64,000 nt of DNA from Todiramphus chloris collaris (GCA_025345505.1 JANVCC010000030.1:6438254-6502253); one strand, 5' to 3'. Positions 38,901-51,741 are shown, counted from the stretch's first letter. Notes: generated by a model not told the origin, from the sequence alone. Translations and numbers: made by a program.

Positions 38901-40276
38901 TCGCCTGTTTCTTTGTCATGAAGGGACCTCTTTTCCTCATGCAAATAGAGGAGAAAATAAAGACCATAACTTCAGCTTTCCTTCAGCTGAAGGAATAAAT
39001 ACGCTGTTTTCTCCGGAGCTGAGTGAAGCTGGTTGTCTTTGTGTCAGGCTGAACTCCTAACACCAATTACGACTTGAGTAGCCTCATTACTCTTCCTGAA
39101 TGCTGGAAAGCATGGAAGAAAATCTGGTTTTTTACCCTTCAGTACATACCTGATAACAACAACCTAATTTCACCAAAAGCCTAAAGGACTTTATGGATTC
39201 AGGAGAGACACCAACCACCAGACAGATGATCTCAACTAGAAACCTGCTATTTTGTTTTTTTCTTTTCCTTCTTTTCAGCCTTTAAAACCCTTGTGTGTCA
39301 GGTTACAACAGTCTAAGAGCAGCAATTAGTTACTCAGCTTCTTTAAGAATGAATAAATAAGACGGTGTGTTATTCTCCATGTGTACTGGCTATATGCTTT
39401 GTCTCCTCGTGTTTGTAAGGCTGAAGTGGGAGAAGATTACCTTTGCTTAACCCATATATAGAGGTAATTAACGAGGGACATTTAGCAATTCTTTGTCATT
39501 CAGGATAATTAACTAGGCTGGCACAGAAACAGTGTTCACACAGGTTGTCTTTTCTTCAGTTGCTCACTCAGGGGTTTGTGTGTGCGCACATGTTTTTCTG
39601 AGGTTTGGTTTGGGGATTTTTTAAAAGAGATTCTCAGTTTTGTCCTGATTTAAAATGAGAATCACATCTGACTACCAGAAATTATGGTTAGCAGCTCTGC
39701 AACACCCCGAGTCGGCTCCCTCCTCACCTGAGGGTCATACCTTCCAGGCAAGTTGATTTATATGCCACTAACCCTTACAGCCTTTCACCTCTCCCTTAAT
39801 CATCTCGATCTCAACCATCTTGATAACCTCTCTTCTTATTAAAGACAGAAAACGTATTATCCGAGTACATCAGCCCCATTAACTTGCACAGCTACTCTCC
39901 TTTCCTTTTTGTAGTGAAAAACTACAAGCTCTCCAGGGTTTTCTTCCCAGACACTTTTTGTAGACTTTGCTTCCTCCTATGACACTAGTGCATTCCATTC
40001 ATTTTTTACTCAAGTTTACTTCCATGCTTTCTTATAGTATCTTCCTTTCAGTCTCCTCCAAGACACTGTAGTCAGGCCTGTGATTAAATCGTAATTTCAA
40101 AAAACCATTTTGTGGTATTTTCAGCCTGCAGAGACATCCAGTGGCACAAAAGCACACAAAACACCATGACACATACAGTCTGTGGGAGCCAAACACTGAG
40201 AACTGGAAGAATTTTGTACAACTGCCATAAAGTCAGGACAAAGTAGAGAAGAGAACTGTCTTCAGAAGCACTAGAG
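35986..40276. other. Unique AT-rich noncoding DNA
   Basis: No gene or transposon was recognised. A 9-bp-arm inverted repeat at 36265-36288 is listed separately. A 133-codon open frame lies on the reverse strand at 37859-38260 and shows no domain, signal peptide or repeat origin. Around 37530-37640 there is another TAAT-rich block. Confidence 0.5.
36265..36288. repeat. Perfect inverted repeat, 9-bp arms, 6-bp spacer
   Basis: ATGCATGGT at 36265-36273 pairs exactly with ACCATGCAT at 36280-36288 across the spacer ACTAAA. Each arm carries the palindromic hexamer ATGCAT. It lies in unique sequence. Confidence 0.85.
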
Positions 40277-40731
40277 ATCACAGAATCACAGCATCCAACA
40301 GGGGTCAGAAGGGACCTCTGGAGATCATCTTTGTCCAACCCCCCTGCTCCAGCAGGGTCACACAGAGCAGGGGGCCCAGCATCGCACTGTCCAGGCAGGC
40401 TTGGAATCTCTCCAGAGAAGGTGACTCCACAATATCTCTGGGCAGCCTAGGCCAGGCTCTGACACCCTCACGGCAAAGAATTTTTCCTCCCATTCAGATG
40501 GAACCTCCTGGGTTTCAGTTTGTGACCACTGCCCCTTGTCCTGGTACTGGGCACCACTGAAAAGAGTCTGGCCCCATCCTCTTGGCCCTCACCCTTTAGC
40601 TATTGATCAGCATTGATCAGATCCCCTCTCAGTCTTCTCTTTTCCAGGCTGAACAGCTCCAGGTTTCTCAGCCTTTCCTTATCACAGAGATGCTCTGGTC
40701 CCCTCAGCATCTTTATAGCTCTACGATAGCC
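40277..40731 (-). mobile_element. CR1 LINE, about 455 bp, reverse
   Basis: The + strand gives the full reverse complement of a CR1 3' end and the last part of ORF2. It runs from 'atcacagaatcacagcatcc', through 'cacagagcagggggcccagc' and 'aggcttggaatctctccaga', 'gaaaagagtctggccccatc' and 'gatcagatcccctctcagtc', to 'ggtttctcagcctttcctta'. The last part is the antisense of the [17 protein letters not shown]-like ORF2 C-terminus. The subfamily signals match the copy at 57236 almost word for word. It is truncated at the 5' end and no complete frame remains. Confidence 0.95.
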
Positions 40732-40982
40732 CAGCCCTAAGTAGAGTCTGTTTTTTCTCCTCATTCACAGCTATTGCCATTTGCCCCATATTCTGTCCAG
40801 CTGCCAGGTGCCAGTACCACACTTACTTTTACAGGCCATTTCTGATCAATGTGGTCCTTGTATAAGATGTTAACCAAACTCTGCTTCTGCTGTAAACCAG
40901 GACTTTCCAAGGATCAGTCTCCATGGAGATGCCTGAAACAGAGTATTTTCTGATAGCGAGAATTTGAACTTCTTAGCCTATA
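40732..40982. other. Unique spacer between two same-orientation CR1 copies
   Basis: About 250 bp that do not align to CR1 by eye. I see no gene or other repeat. The two CR1 copies are of different kinds, so they are independent insertions and not one split element. Confidence 0.6.
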
Positions 40983-41513
40983 TCACAGAATCACAGAGTG
41001 TTAGGGGTTGAAAGAGACCTTGGAGATCTTCGAGTTCAACCCTCCTGCCAGGGCAGGATCATATAAGCTACCCTACAACCTAATCTACCCTAACACAGGT
41101 CACTCAGGAACGCACCCAGGCGAGTTTTGAAAATCTCCAGAGAAGGAGACTCCACAACCTCTCTGGGCATCCTGTTCCAGTGCTCTGTGACCCTTACTGT
41201 AAAGAAGTTCCTCCTCATGTTAAGGTGGAACCTCTTGTGCAAAATGGATTATATCCATTCCCCCTAGTCCTATCACAAGGCAGGAGTGAGAAGAGGCTGT
41301 CCCTTTCCTCTTGACACTTAGCCCTCATATATTTATAAACATTTATCAAATCCCCTCTCAGTCTTCTCTTTTCCAGACTAAAGAGCCCCAGGTGTCTCAG
41401 CCTCTCCTCATAAGGCATGTGCTCCAGTCCCTTCATCATCCTTGTAGCCCTCCGTTGGACTCTCTCAAGCAGATCCCTGTCTCTCTTGAACTGGGGAGCC
41501 CAGAATTGGACAC
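40983..41513 (-). mobile_element. CR1 LINE, about 530 bp, reverse, ORF2 remnant
   Basis: Reverse CR1 copy with the tail 'tcacagaatcacagagtgtt' and the 'aggggttgaaagagaccttg' end. It has an extra block of about 50 bp (around 41060-41110) that the copies at 40277 and 57236 lack. The ORF2 C-terminus is still readable on the reverse strand at 41215-41439: it starts [18 protein letters not shown], continues [18 protein letters not shown], and ends near [11 protein letters not shown]. This is the conserved end of the CR1 reverse transcriptase ORF, downstream of the polymerase core. The element is 5'-truncated within ORF2 and cannot move by itself. Confidence 0.95.
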
Positions 41514-44500
41514 AATTATATATATGTGCACTTCACAATGGAAAATGAGGTTTCACAATTACCTTTGGAGGATGAATCCTTCTGGCAGTCCTCACACCTA
41601 AACCCACACAGTTTCATCTCTCTGGGGTGGCAATATCCATCAGAGAAGGCTGACATGGGATGGGGCTGGATGTGTGGCTGACCAGTAACTCTGACATTTG
41701 AGAGATAGCACATTCCTTAATTCGCTCATTTCCTTTTAACCCCCAATGCTACTAAAGCTAGCAACACAAATCATCTTTAGTTTGACTTGTGGGAAGTATC
41801 ATCCATAAATCAGTGGAGACCCTTTAGCTCGAGAGCAGGTTTGATAAGGTTCAAATAGAGCTTCTACAAAGGCTTTTTTTTTTGGTAAAACACCATTCTA
41901 AGAAGCACCATTACACTTATACACAGACTGTACAGCACAGCTTGCTCACACTCAGTTTACACCTTTATAACTCAACAACAATTTTAGTGTATTCATTCCT
42001 ATTTTGCACCTTAATGGATGCACCAAAAGCATCTCGTTTGCTGGTATGAATCCCACCTGTTGTGTCCCAAGAAAGATACCCAAAGTTAGACTTTTTTTCT
42101 TTTTTTTAATGTCATTTTTATTCAGTGCTTGACAATGGCAACAAAACCAGAACACTGAAGAATTACACTTTTAAAGAGGAGTTTCCATCAAGCAGCTATT
42201 TTTGTCCAGTGTAATATCTCATTTTCTCAGCAGTTGATTAAAATACATTCTGTTCCACCGAGATACACCCAATGACACTCCCCTGATACAGAGATATACA
42301 GAAGAGATAAAAGAAAATAATATATCACCAGCAATGCTCAGAGCATTGTTAAAAGCATATATTCAGTACCTACTTATCTTTTATGTATACAGATATCTGT
42401 GGTGACAAATAGCCTATTATGATATAAGATTGACTGAAAATAGAGAGCAGAGACTGAGAAAGAATGCTGAATAACCTGGTGATCATTTACTGGTCATATT
42501 CACTTTCAGTTTACCCACAGGACAAAGAAAGTAAGGACAGAAAACAACATAGTTTTAGTTACAGATTCCTTCAGTAATTCAGCCATAAAATGATTGGACT
42601 TGGGTTTACCACTGTAAAAGGTGCATGATGGCAGCATCTGTAGATACTTCTCCATAAGCAGTGCCCTTGACACCACAGGGGTCATGAGAAGAGAGGGTGA
42701 GGACTACATCAAAACAGGAATCAGAGCCCACTCTGGGACAAGATAACTAAAGGCAGGGGAAGAGGAGAAAGCAATCACATCTCAAGGTCCTGAGCTCCTT
42801 GTGACCCTGTACTGTATCTTGCAAAGGGTCAGCAGGAAGAGGCACAGGGAAGAAAGAGGCCATGAAACAGGGGAAGACGAAGCGGTTTATTCCAGGTATT
42901 TGCCATTGGCTCCATCTCACAGAGATTATGACACCAGTCATGTCCTAATCTATGAAATTTTGTTTGTTGAAGGTTTATAAGGTTAACCTCAACTTTATCT
43001 TTACTTGTATGAAATATTGGGCCTTCATTGCTAGATAGACACTTAGCTAGGTAGGTTAGCTGGCATAAACCCACCCAGAGACAGATGTCAAACCAGGAGG
43101 AAACAAGCTTATAAATGAAGCTGATTTTAGCAGTCAAGTGCAGAACTAAAAGCACAAAGGCAAAATGACTGCAGTTTTGAAACAAAACTCCTTTTGACTC
43201 CAATACCTTAGTTTCTATGGCTAAAAAAGAACAAACCAAAAAAACCTCTAAGTATTTCAAGATCCTACGCATTTGTTTATCGTCATCCAAATAGGCACTG
43301 TTGACCTTGCCTCTGCCTCAACACTGATGAACAAAACCAGGACAGCAGTTGTCAGGACACTGCACAGCCTGATGGCTGCATTAGTACATCAGAGGCTTAT
43401 CTCTGCTCTTGTAAGCTTAAGGACACCTGTGCACAACACCTTCAATAAAATTCTCTCAGCTGAGAGTGAAAAATCCTTGAGCTCCGTCTTGGATTTCTAG
43501 TCACTTTTCATTTGGGCAAATTCTCAATTCCTTTACAGTGAAATGCAATCCTGAGTAAAATCACTGCAACTTTGGACACTGACTTCCAAGGATTCAAGTG
43601 TCACAACTGAACGACAGTCTGCAAAAAAGCTGAAGGTGTGGCATCTGAAATCTCAGTGATGGGTGAAGGCTATGGTTTGATTTGGAATCATATCATGTGT
43701 CTACTGGACTATTTTATAGTACATTTTTACTATCCCAAATATGTTCTATCTGTATATAGAGGGTCATAATGGAGAAAAATGAGAAATCCCCATTAGATAG
43801 ACCTGGACTCCATGCTCCCAGTGAATTTACTAAGGATTCAGTGGTCCTACAGATTATCAGGTCTTTCATGGATTAATTTGACAGTGTAGTATAAAAGATT
43901 CACAAGCTTTAAGAATAGTACTTTCAGAGCACCTTCTTTCACTAACCCTAAGTTTTCAGTAAAATTAACCCGAAATTACTTTTGACCTAAGTACTTTTCA
44001 CCTTCCCATCCATTTCTTTATCGACTGAAGTAAACAAACTTTTCTCTTAGACAGACGAAACTATAATTACCCAACTGAGATTTCTTTGCAATTTCTTTTG
44101 TATGCATCAGCTACCCCCCACCGCCAAAGAGGAGATACTGGTCACATACTGCTGATCTAATCCAAAAATCACTGTTCCTGCTACCCAGCAGGTAATAATT
44201 TTTTTCATCTCCTTTATTCATTTCACCTAATCAATCATCGATTCAAGAAAGCTCCTTGAATTTTTTGTAACTATCATTTACATGGGCAAGCAATACATAT
44301 TTAGTGCCCTTAATATTTCTTCACACATCCAATCATCAATCTCTCTAGTCCCTTAATCACTGTTGTTGCTCTTCCATGAATACCTTCTGGCCTTCCCAAA
44401 GTTCTTCCAGCACTGGAGTGCTCAGCCGAGAATGCAACATTTCAGTGGCACTCTCACAAGAGTTCAATAGGAAAAAAACCAAACTCTTCCTTTTTTACCA

Positions 44501-47500
44501 GGCATCCAAAATCCTAATTATTTTATTTGCCATAACTGGTTGCCTTAACAGGCAACGTTTTAATTCCAAGCACTAAGTCTGCAGTGGCAGTACATAAAGC
44601 AGTCTGAATTTCACTGAATTAGTTTTGCAAGGTTTTTAGTGACTATTTTTTATTATTTTTTACTCAATTTATGATTTTTCTTTAGGGAGTTCAGATTTGA
44701 AAATTACTTGAAAACACCAAAGCTCAACGCCATTTTGATGCATTTCACCTCAAAAAGATGACAAAAGTAATTTGATTTCCATGCAAACACCATAAATCAT
44801 CCTCTGCTTTCCGATTCTTGTTGCATACTTTTGCTCAACTCATTGGACATTGCCACCTTAATTGTAGACTGAGTTTCCAACTACCTCCCAACAGTGTCAG
44901 AAGCTGCCAGTCTATTAATATATTATGTACCTAGTTTGTATATATTGTTCAATGAAAAACAATGCAACATTTCCTCTTCTATTACCCTAGTAAACTTTAT
45001 TAAACCCTTGACAGACATGATTTAGATATGAAATAAATCACTAACATCAATTAGGCAACAGACTACCACAGACCAATAACCCATGGTTACAGTCTTGTCT
45101 GATATCCCCTTGTACTGCAGGAGGTCTGCTCAGCACAGAGGGACCAGCAGCTTCTCCAAAGACAGCTGTGGGACATGAGCTAAGCATCTCTCCCTGAGCT
45201 CAGGAAGAAGTGTCCTTTTAGGGCATAAACCATCTTACACCTAGAATTTGATTTTCCTGGTGCTGATCTCCACAGCCCTTGGCAATGCCTCCTTCCCAGT
45301 CAACAACTAAAAATCCTTCTTTAACACCTTCCTCGTGCCTCTCATTTTACCAAAATGAATGGTGCAAGGATCCTCCATGGAAATGTTGCAGTCTTCAGGT
45401 TATGGCAAGATCCACAGCCTGAACAAAGCTGTCTTCTGGTATACTGGTCACAAGTTGACTCAGGTTTATCTGAAGCTATAAAGAACATGTTTAGAGGGAA
45501 GCTCTATAGCTCCCCTCTGTCTTCTTGAACCTTTCTTCTTTTCAGGCATGGAGTTTCACATGGAGACAAGAGTTCTGAGATGGAAAGTCGTCCCTAAACA
45601 GGTGGCAAGAGTGCATGCAGGGTAGCTGCTTTTAAAGACGAGTAAGTAGCAGCAACCTATATAAACACAACTCCATCTAGCATGAAGTGAGGTTCATGAA
45701 CCAATACTTTGAACCCTATGCTCATTTAAAGCTTTTAGAAGTTACTTCATCCCTTCCACTAGAGAAGTTTTCTAATTTATTACAAAAAGGTGAAAGGTCC
45801 TCCCGCCCATTACCAATTACCTGAGCCACTCAGTCCTCTTTGATGTATCCTTGCATGAATAAGTTTCTTTACAGACTTCCTGGTTCTTATTTCTTGAACT
45901 TAAGATATTTGCCAAACAGGAGCAATTTTCTACTTAGGCAGAAGCCAGCTAATTAGTATGGTATCCTGTCATTCTGTCACACCGCCTTGACAAACAATAT
46001 AGGAGATTAAAGAGTTGCTAATTGGCTGATACTGTTAGCAGCAATTTCATAGTGCTAATGTACCAAGAAAACATTAAAAGTTGCTTTGATCAGACTATGG
46101 AAATATTAAACAAAACGAGCTTCTGCAAGATGAATAGCGGTGTCCCACAGAAGAAATCCCACATGCAGGTAGCACTTTCAACGTGGGATTAAGGAACTCT
46201 ACTACTATATATATTGTGGAGAGGCTTTTTCCACTCACATGACTCACAAGTGATTCTTGGATTTGGTCACCATGAATGAAAAAGAGTGGAAAGAACACAG
46301 AAGCGACCATTAAGACCCCAATCATGGATACACTTAAGAATAAAGATACAAGAGCTTGGACTATCAAGGTACTCTACTCCATCATGAAAGCCGGTGACCA
46401 AAAAAATTGCCAATGATTGCCCCAAATTAATTTGAAATATGACCAACTCTTGCCTCAGTCCCTGAAGATGAGTTGGAAAAGATTGCAGATTGGATATAGC
46501 ATGCCTTTCAGTTACAATCAATTAAGCAGGAAAATACAAGATAATAAGAGTAATTAACAACATTTGGACTAAGCTAGGATTATAAAAATTAACAGCATTA
46601 ATTTTGCTACTTTCAGTTAATGTACCATTTGACAGATTTTAAATGGATGGGTAGCAGTAAGGTCAGCAATTGGTGTTACAATGAGAAAGAAATAAAACAC
46701 AAGTAGCAGGAAAAACATTAGTGAATTGTTCTGAAAAACACCAGAGCATTGACATTTTCTCAGGAGAAAAATGAAATAGAAAGGCAGAAAAATTTGGAAA
46801 CATATAAACAATACTCACAGTATGGTAAATATTAAGATACAAAAGCCTAGATGAGCTTAAGTTCTCTTTTTCATTGCCAAGGCCTTGCTAAATCTTCATA
46901 TTTCTTTAAAAAAAGCCTGGAACAAAAGATGGTAAATCACAGCACTTGGGAAGATGATGTCTCCTACCACATCTTGATCAGTTCAGCAAATGAGTCAGAG
47001 CTGTTCTTTCACTTCAGCTGCTTGCACTTGGGAGTTTGATGGATCCTGCAGGGAAAACAAGAAAGAAAATAAAACACCCTCCATGCAGTCTCCTTGATAA
47101 CCACAGCACAGAGACTGACACAGGGCACCCAGCCTCCCAGAAACTGAGAACAAGGTTTTTTGAGAAATTGCTCAGGTATGGATCTTCCATCCTCTGCAAG
47201 AGTACTTTTAATCATGAAAACATGTCATGACAAGAAGGGCAAGTGGGCATGGAGTTTAGCAAGTCACAGAGGTTGTCAAATCTAACAGGAAATCCACCCA
47301 GGGGATAGACATGGGGGAGCTCATTTTTACCAAGAGAAGCATCAAAAGTCAAATAAAAGACAAAGAGGAGAAGATGGAAGTTTCTTTTCCTTCTTGCTGC
47401 TGCAAGTTCTCTCCTTCAGGAGCTGATTCCATAGCCCACATCAGAAGGAAAGATGGCAGGTGGCTGGAAGCATGGTAGCCCCAGAGCCCCACCTGCTTGT

Positions 47501-49555
47501 CACAGTGGTACTCACTGTGCACTTTTAGATAGTCAGCAGCAGATTGGACTCTTTGGCAAGACAAATGGAGAAATTAGTGAGGTGTCTGCTATCAAAGCAT
47601 TGCTCATCAGCATCTTCAACTTGAGTCCAGGCCACTGCTGCGGTTTTTTTTTTCCCCCCATCAAATGCCCTGATCTTCGCCTGAAGGTCTCTAAGAAAGA
47701 AATGAATGTTTATGTGTTTGGAGGGATCCAACTGTTACCATCTGCTGTTTTACAGTTTTTCTATATTTTTGTGATTGAGTTTAACACATTAATCGATGAC
47801 ACGCTATTACAACTCATTAGAGTAACTGACGTTGTCTAAAAGGATGAGAAAGGAAAAGAATCGTATGGAAAGAATTTCCACTACAAGGAAAGCTACTGAC
47901 TTCTCTTCAGCTGCTTCTCAATTTAACATACTAATTGAAATCAGTCTACTCCTTGCATCAACAAATGAAGGATAATTATGTTGTTCTTCCAACCTTGTGT
48001 TCAGAGATTGCATTGATCTTCATTACATTAATAAGTCAAATTATTACTTAATTTCTGCTAGCTTTCTAAGTAGGAAAATCTACAGGAATAATGAACTGGG
48101 ATGTGTGCATCAAATAGATCCTTTTGGGTTTTTTATTTCCTCTTACTTGTTTACCATTAATGGTTATACTCTATCTGTTGCTTAATGACATCAGTGCTTA
48201 AACTATCTGATATTGGTTCACAGAGTTATTACAGACTCAGATGTAGCTCTTTAACACAAATACACAGGAAAGGCTGCAGATTTTTTTCCAAGTTCCCAGA
48301 GAACAAACAGTTCCTATAGGCTGAGGTGCAGATGCATCTCATCAAAATACAGGCACCTACACTTACCTAGGCACAAACATAGTCAATACAGGAGAAGACT
48401 CAGTGTTCAATGAATTTGAAGTAAAGGATTAATTAACATGGGAGTAATTGACACAAAAAGCCTGGCAAGTATGTGTTGAGGGGAACCCCATAGAAATGCA
48501 ATGAACAATGAACATTCATAATTCTCTTAAGTAAACATCTGAGAATTGCTCAAACATTGCTATTCCTTTGTTAAATCATCCAATGAACTTCATCTCACAG
48601 AGTAAACAATCTGTTTTTTAAATAATAGCTATTTCAAAAAGCATTTGCTACATGTATTTAACTCAGTATCTCCTTGATTATTAATCAGATCCTGAAATTA
48701 ATTACTTTTTTACACTCTTCCATTCCCCACAACTTGAATTAGACTGTTACAGTCAATCCTCAGGGCATGTCTGGCAGCTGAGGACCCAGAGGAGTCCAAC
48801 AAGAGCATGTTGAGTCTGCATAATCTCTAGGTTGGCTATGGACACTTGTCTCTTGGGCTGGAAGGAGATCCCTCTAACTCTTGAACTTCTTTTTAGCCTC
48901 ATGTACCAAAGTCAAAAAGTAGACTATGCAGTATTTCTAACATGCCTGTGTGCATGTCTTCACAAGCTAGGAGTTAAAATAGCAAGATTATTTTCCTAAG
49001 AGTTTATATTTCTTGGGGAGAAGTCCATGATGAAATTGCAGCCATATAGTATATCTTAAAGCTTGTCTCATACTTTGTAATTTTTGATCATGAATTAGAA
49101 ATAACATCTGTAACTTCAGCATTGGGCACTGGTTTAAAAGTGTAATAATTACAATGTGAAATCACTTTCAGATGCCACAATGCAATGATGATTAAAGACA
49201 AAACCATAGTAATACCTATAAAGGGTGTAACATTTTGGTTAATGACATGTATGACCTTTCCTCACCCTGAAAGGGTTTACACACATTCGGGAGAATAGGC
49301 TTAAACTTCAAAACAATGGCAGCAAATCGGAAAAAAAACCCCATCTAAATAAAACCCCCAGCCCAGATAACTGCAAATGCCTGTAGACAAGAGAGAAAAA
49401 CATCATGTGCTGAAATATAGTATGGGAATCAGTTATCAGGGAAATGAGAGAAAAATTAAGCCAATGAATGACTGAATCACAAGCTGAACTTCTGACAGAG
49501 AAGCCTGGCTGCTGCAGGAAAGGTAAGACTGGTTCCAGAAGGCAGTGAGTGGACA
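41514..49555. other. Unique AT-rich noncoding DNA, 8 kb
   Basis: This is the longest stretch without a recognised repeat in the right half. No gene was recognised. The largest open frame is 153 codons on the reverse strand (42829-43290). Its middle is hydrophobic (for example FAFVLLVLHLTAKISF), but it matches no family I know and lacks supporting splice or promoter context. A 128-codon + frame at 47453-47839 is likewise unrecognised. Confidence 0.5.
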
Positions 49556-49730
49556 CATCTATCCTCCTCAGTGGTGGTGAGACCTCATCCAGAGGTAACT
49601 CTGGTTAACCAGGTTAACTGATAACCTGGTCCTGCAGGTCAAAGTGGCTGTGGATGAGCTGCAGAGACATCAGAGGAGAGCAACAAGAGAGACCAGGGAA
49701 CTCAAAAATATGACCAGTGAAGAAGGGTGG
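49556..49730 (+). mobile_element. Degraded CR1 LINE fragment (ORF2 3' part)
   Basis: Forward fragment with 'cctcagtggtggtgagacct', followed by 'catccagag', then 'ctgcagagacatcagaggag', 'agcaacaagagagaccaggg' and 'atgaccagtgaagaag'. These follow the order of CR1 ORF2 near the VRPHLEY segment and the QRRATR segment. The middle is disturbed by a local duplication of a GGTTAAC-containing stretch. It lies about 1 kb upstream of the large CR1 at 50772 but is a separate, older copy. Confidence 0.55.
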
Positions 49731-50771
49731 GGGAAAATGGAGTCATGGTAGCAGTGAGCAGGAATGAAATTAAATCCTGCCTTACCTAAGAAGGTGTCTC
49801 AAGAGCTTTCTTGTTAAAGTGGGTGCTTCAAGAGTACTCAAAAGACACTTTCTAAACTAGCTGCTGGCAAAGTTTTGTTGGCAAATAGTTTTGGGCTTCA
49901 TGCCCATGTTACTAAATCTATTCTTTAATCTTCCTAGATGATCTAGAGGAAGAAGCATTCAAACTTTGGTACATCCTCACATAGTTATTTAGGATCTGTA
50001 TATGAGATACATTCTTGAGAAAAGTGGCTATTTGATTTTCCTAGTAATTGAGCTTTGTTGCAAAAAAGTATCTGTATAAAATCCTTGATTTTTTAAGCAA
50101 CTGAAGAGAGCTACCTGCAAGCCTACATTATTTTCACAGCATAAATTCTAACAAAAGAGCAATTAGTCCCACAGTGTACAAGCCCTACACAAAAAAAAAA
50201 TAAAAATCTCACTTTCTACATAATTTAATTTCTACTGTGCTCCATTTCGTTTCTTATGATGGTTAAATAATGAGAAAAAAAGAGTGGGTAAAAAAACTTA
50301 TGGAGAACCAAACTATTTTCTTAAGTATGTTATCAGTGTATAATAAAACGCAATAAGCAGACAGCAGTAAATTTAACCTCTTATTAATATGAAGGAGAAA
50401 AATGGGAACAGTCTACGAGTGTTGTTAATGGGCATTCATTTAGCACAGATTGCAATTACAATCTATGCAGCGGATCTGAGCTGTTCTACTGAGCTATGAA
50501 CCAAGTTTATATCCCAATTCACAATCTGAAGAGTACAGAACAAGAATGAAAATTATGCTCTTTCTTGTTAAATGACTAACAAACTTCAAGACATATTAGA
50601 CATTAAATAACTCATCTTGCAAAATGCTAAGTTCTTCAAGTCCCATTTACAATCCTCAGGGTTTAGGCAAACTGCACTGTGAATGTCTCTGATCAAGGAA
50701 AGTGCTGATCAAATGATGAGACCAAGTCAAACATCTCTGCCATTCATTGATTATGAACATCATAGAGAGAC
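49731..50771. other. Unique AT-rich DNA with possible conserved block
   Basis: No gene or repeat was recognised. The part at about 50300-50520 has an even, non-repetitive texture and holds a near-perfect 18-bp palindrome at 50447-50464. It could be a conserved noncoding element. The rest is AT-rich with short A-runs. Confidence 0.4.
50447..50464. repeat. 18-bp near-perfect palindrome
   Basis: AGATTGCAATTACAATCT reads almost the same on both strands; only one symmetric base pair breaks it. It contains ATTGCAAT, which resembles a C/EBP-type half-site pair, and ATTA, a homeodomain core. Function is inference. Confidence 0.7.
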
Positions 50772-51222
50772 TGCTCCTCAGGGGTCGGTCCTGGGTCCAG
50801 TGCTGTTCAATATATTCATCAATGACCTGGATGAGGGAACAGAGTGCACTGTCAGCAAGTTTGCTGATGATACAAAGCTGGGAGGAGTGGCTGACACACC
50901 AGAAGGCTGTGCTGCCATCCAGCGTGACCTGGACAGGCTGAAGAGTTGGGTGGGGAGAAATGTAATGAAATTCAACAAGGGTAAGTGTAAAGTGCTTCAT
51001 CCAGGGAAGAACAATCACATGTACCAGTACAGGCTGGGTGCTGATCTGTTGGAGAGCAGCACTGGAGAAAAAGATCTAGGACTTATGGTGGACAAGAGGA
51101 TGACCATAAGCCAACGACGAGCCCTTGCGGCCAAGAAGGCCAGTGGAATCCTGGGATGCATTAAGAAGAATGTGGCCAGCAGGTCGAGGGAGGATCTCCT
51201 CCCCTCTACTTTGTGCTGGTGA
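50683..51222 (+). pseudogene. CR1 ORF2 reverse transcriptase fragment
   Basis: A 179-codon open frame. The first 29 codons ([10 protein letters not shown] and onward) come from unique flanking DNA, so this start is not the element's own. From about residue 30 it is CR1 ORF2: PQGSVLGP at 32-39, INDLD at 46-50, FADD at 60-63, then the thumb-like region with [13 protein letters not shown]. It ends LPSTLCW where the frame is lost. No N-terminal endonuclease is present. The product would lack most of the polymerase, and I infer no function. Confidence 0.9.
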
Positions 51223-51741
51223 GGCCCCTCCTGGAATACTGTGTCCAGTTCTGGGCACCCCAGGTCAAGAAAGACAGGGAGCTACTGGAGAGAGTCCAGC
51301 ACAGAGCCACTAAGATGATTAAGGGAGTGGAGCATCTCCCTTAAGAAGAGAGGCTGAGAGAGCTGGGTCTTTATAGCCTGGAGAAAAGGAGACTGAGGGG
51401 TGACCTTATTAGTGTCTATAAATATGTAAAGGGCAAGTGTCAGGAGGATGGGGCCAGGCTCTTCTCAGTGGCATCCAGTGACAGGACAGGGGGTAACGGG
51501 TACAAGCTGGAACATAGGAAGTTTTGGGCAAACATAAGGTAAAACTTCTTCACAGTGAGTGCGACAGAGCATGGGAACAGTCTGCCCAGGGAGGTTGTGG
51601 AGTCTCCTTCTCTGGAGACATTCACAACCCACCCGGACACATTCCTGTGTGGCCTGATCTGTGTGATCCTGCTCTGACAGGGGGTTGGACTAGATGATCT
51701 TTTGAGGTCCCTTCCAACCCCTAACATTTTGTGAGTCTGTG
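50772..51741 (+). mobile_element. CR1 LINE, about 970 bp, with reverse transcriptase remnant
   Basis: This is the largest mobile element in the window. It begins inside ORF2 at the reverse transcriptase palm and runs to a full CR1 3' end (around 51660-51741). The open part (to 51222) shows [19 protein letters not shown] and then FADDTKLGG. The FADD aspartates are two of the catalytic residues of LINE reverse transcriptases. The usual sequence continues to [26 protein letters not shown] and EDLLP. There a one-base loss shifts the frame. The next frame resumes with [16 protein letters not shown] and meets a stop before [19 protein letters not shown]. The upstream endonuclease and most of the polymerase are absent, so the copy is dead on arrival. 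Its fairly low decay suggests it is younger than most copies here. Confidence 0.97.

Noticed and set aside
42829-43290. 153-codon reverse-strand open frame with a hydrophobic middle
   Set aside because: The hydrophobic segments are uneven and match no membrane protein family I know. No exon or promoter signals support it.
47453-47839. 128-codon + strand open frame
   Set aside because: No known domain; it contains a T/C homopolymer tract and overlaps reverse-strand frames.
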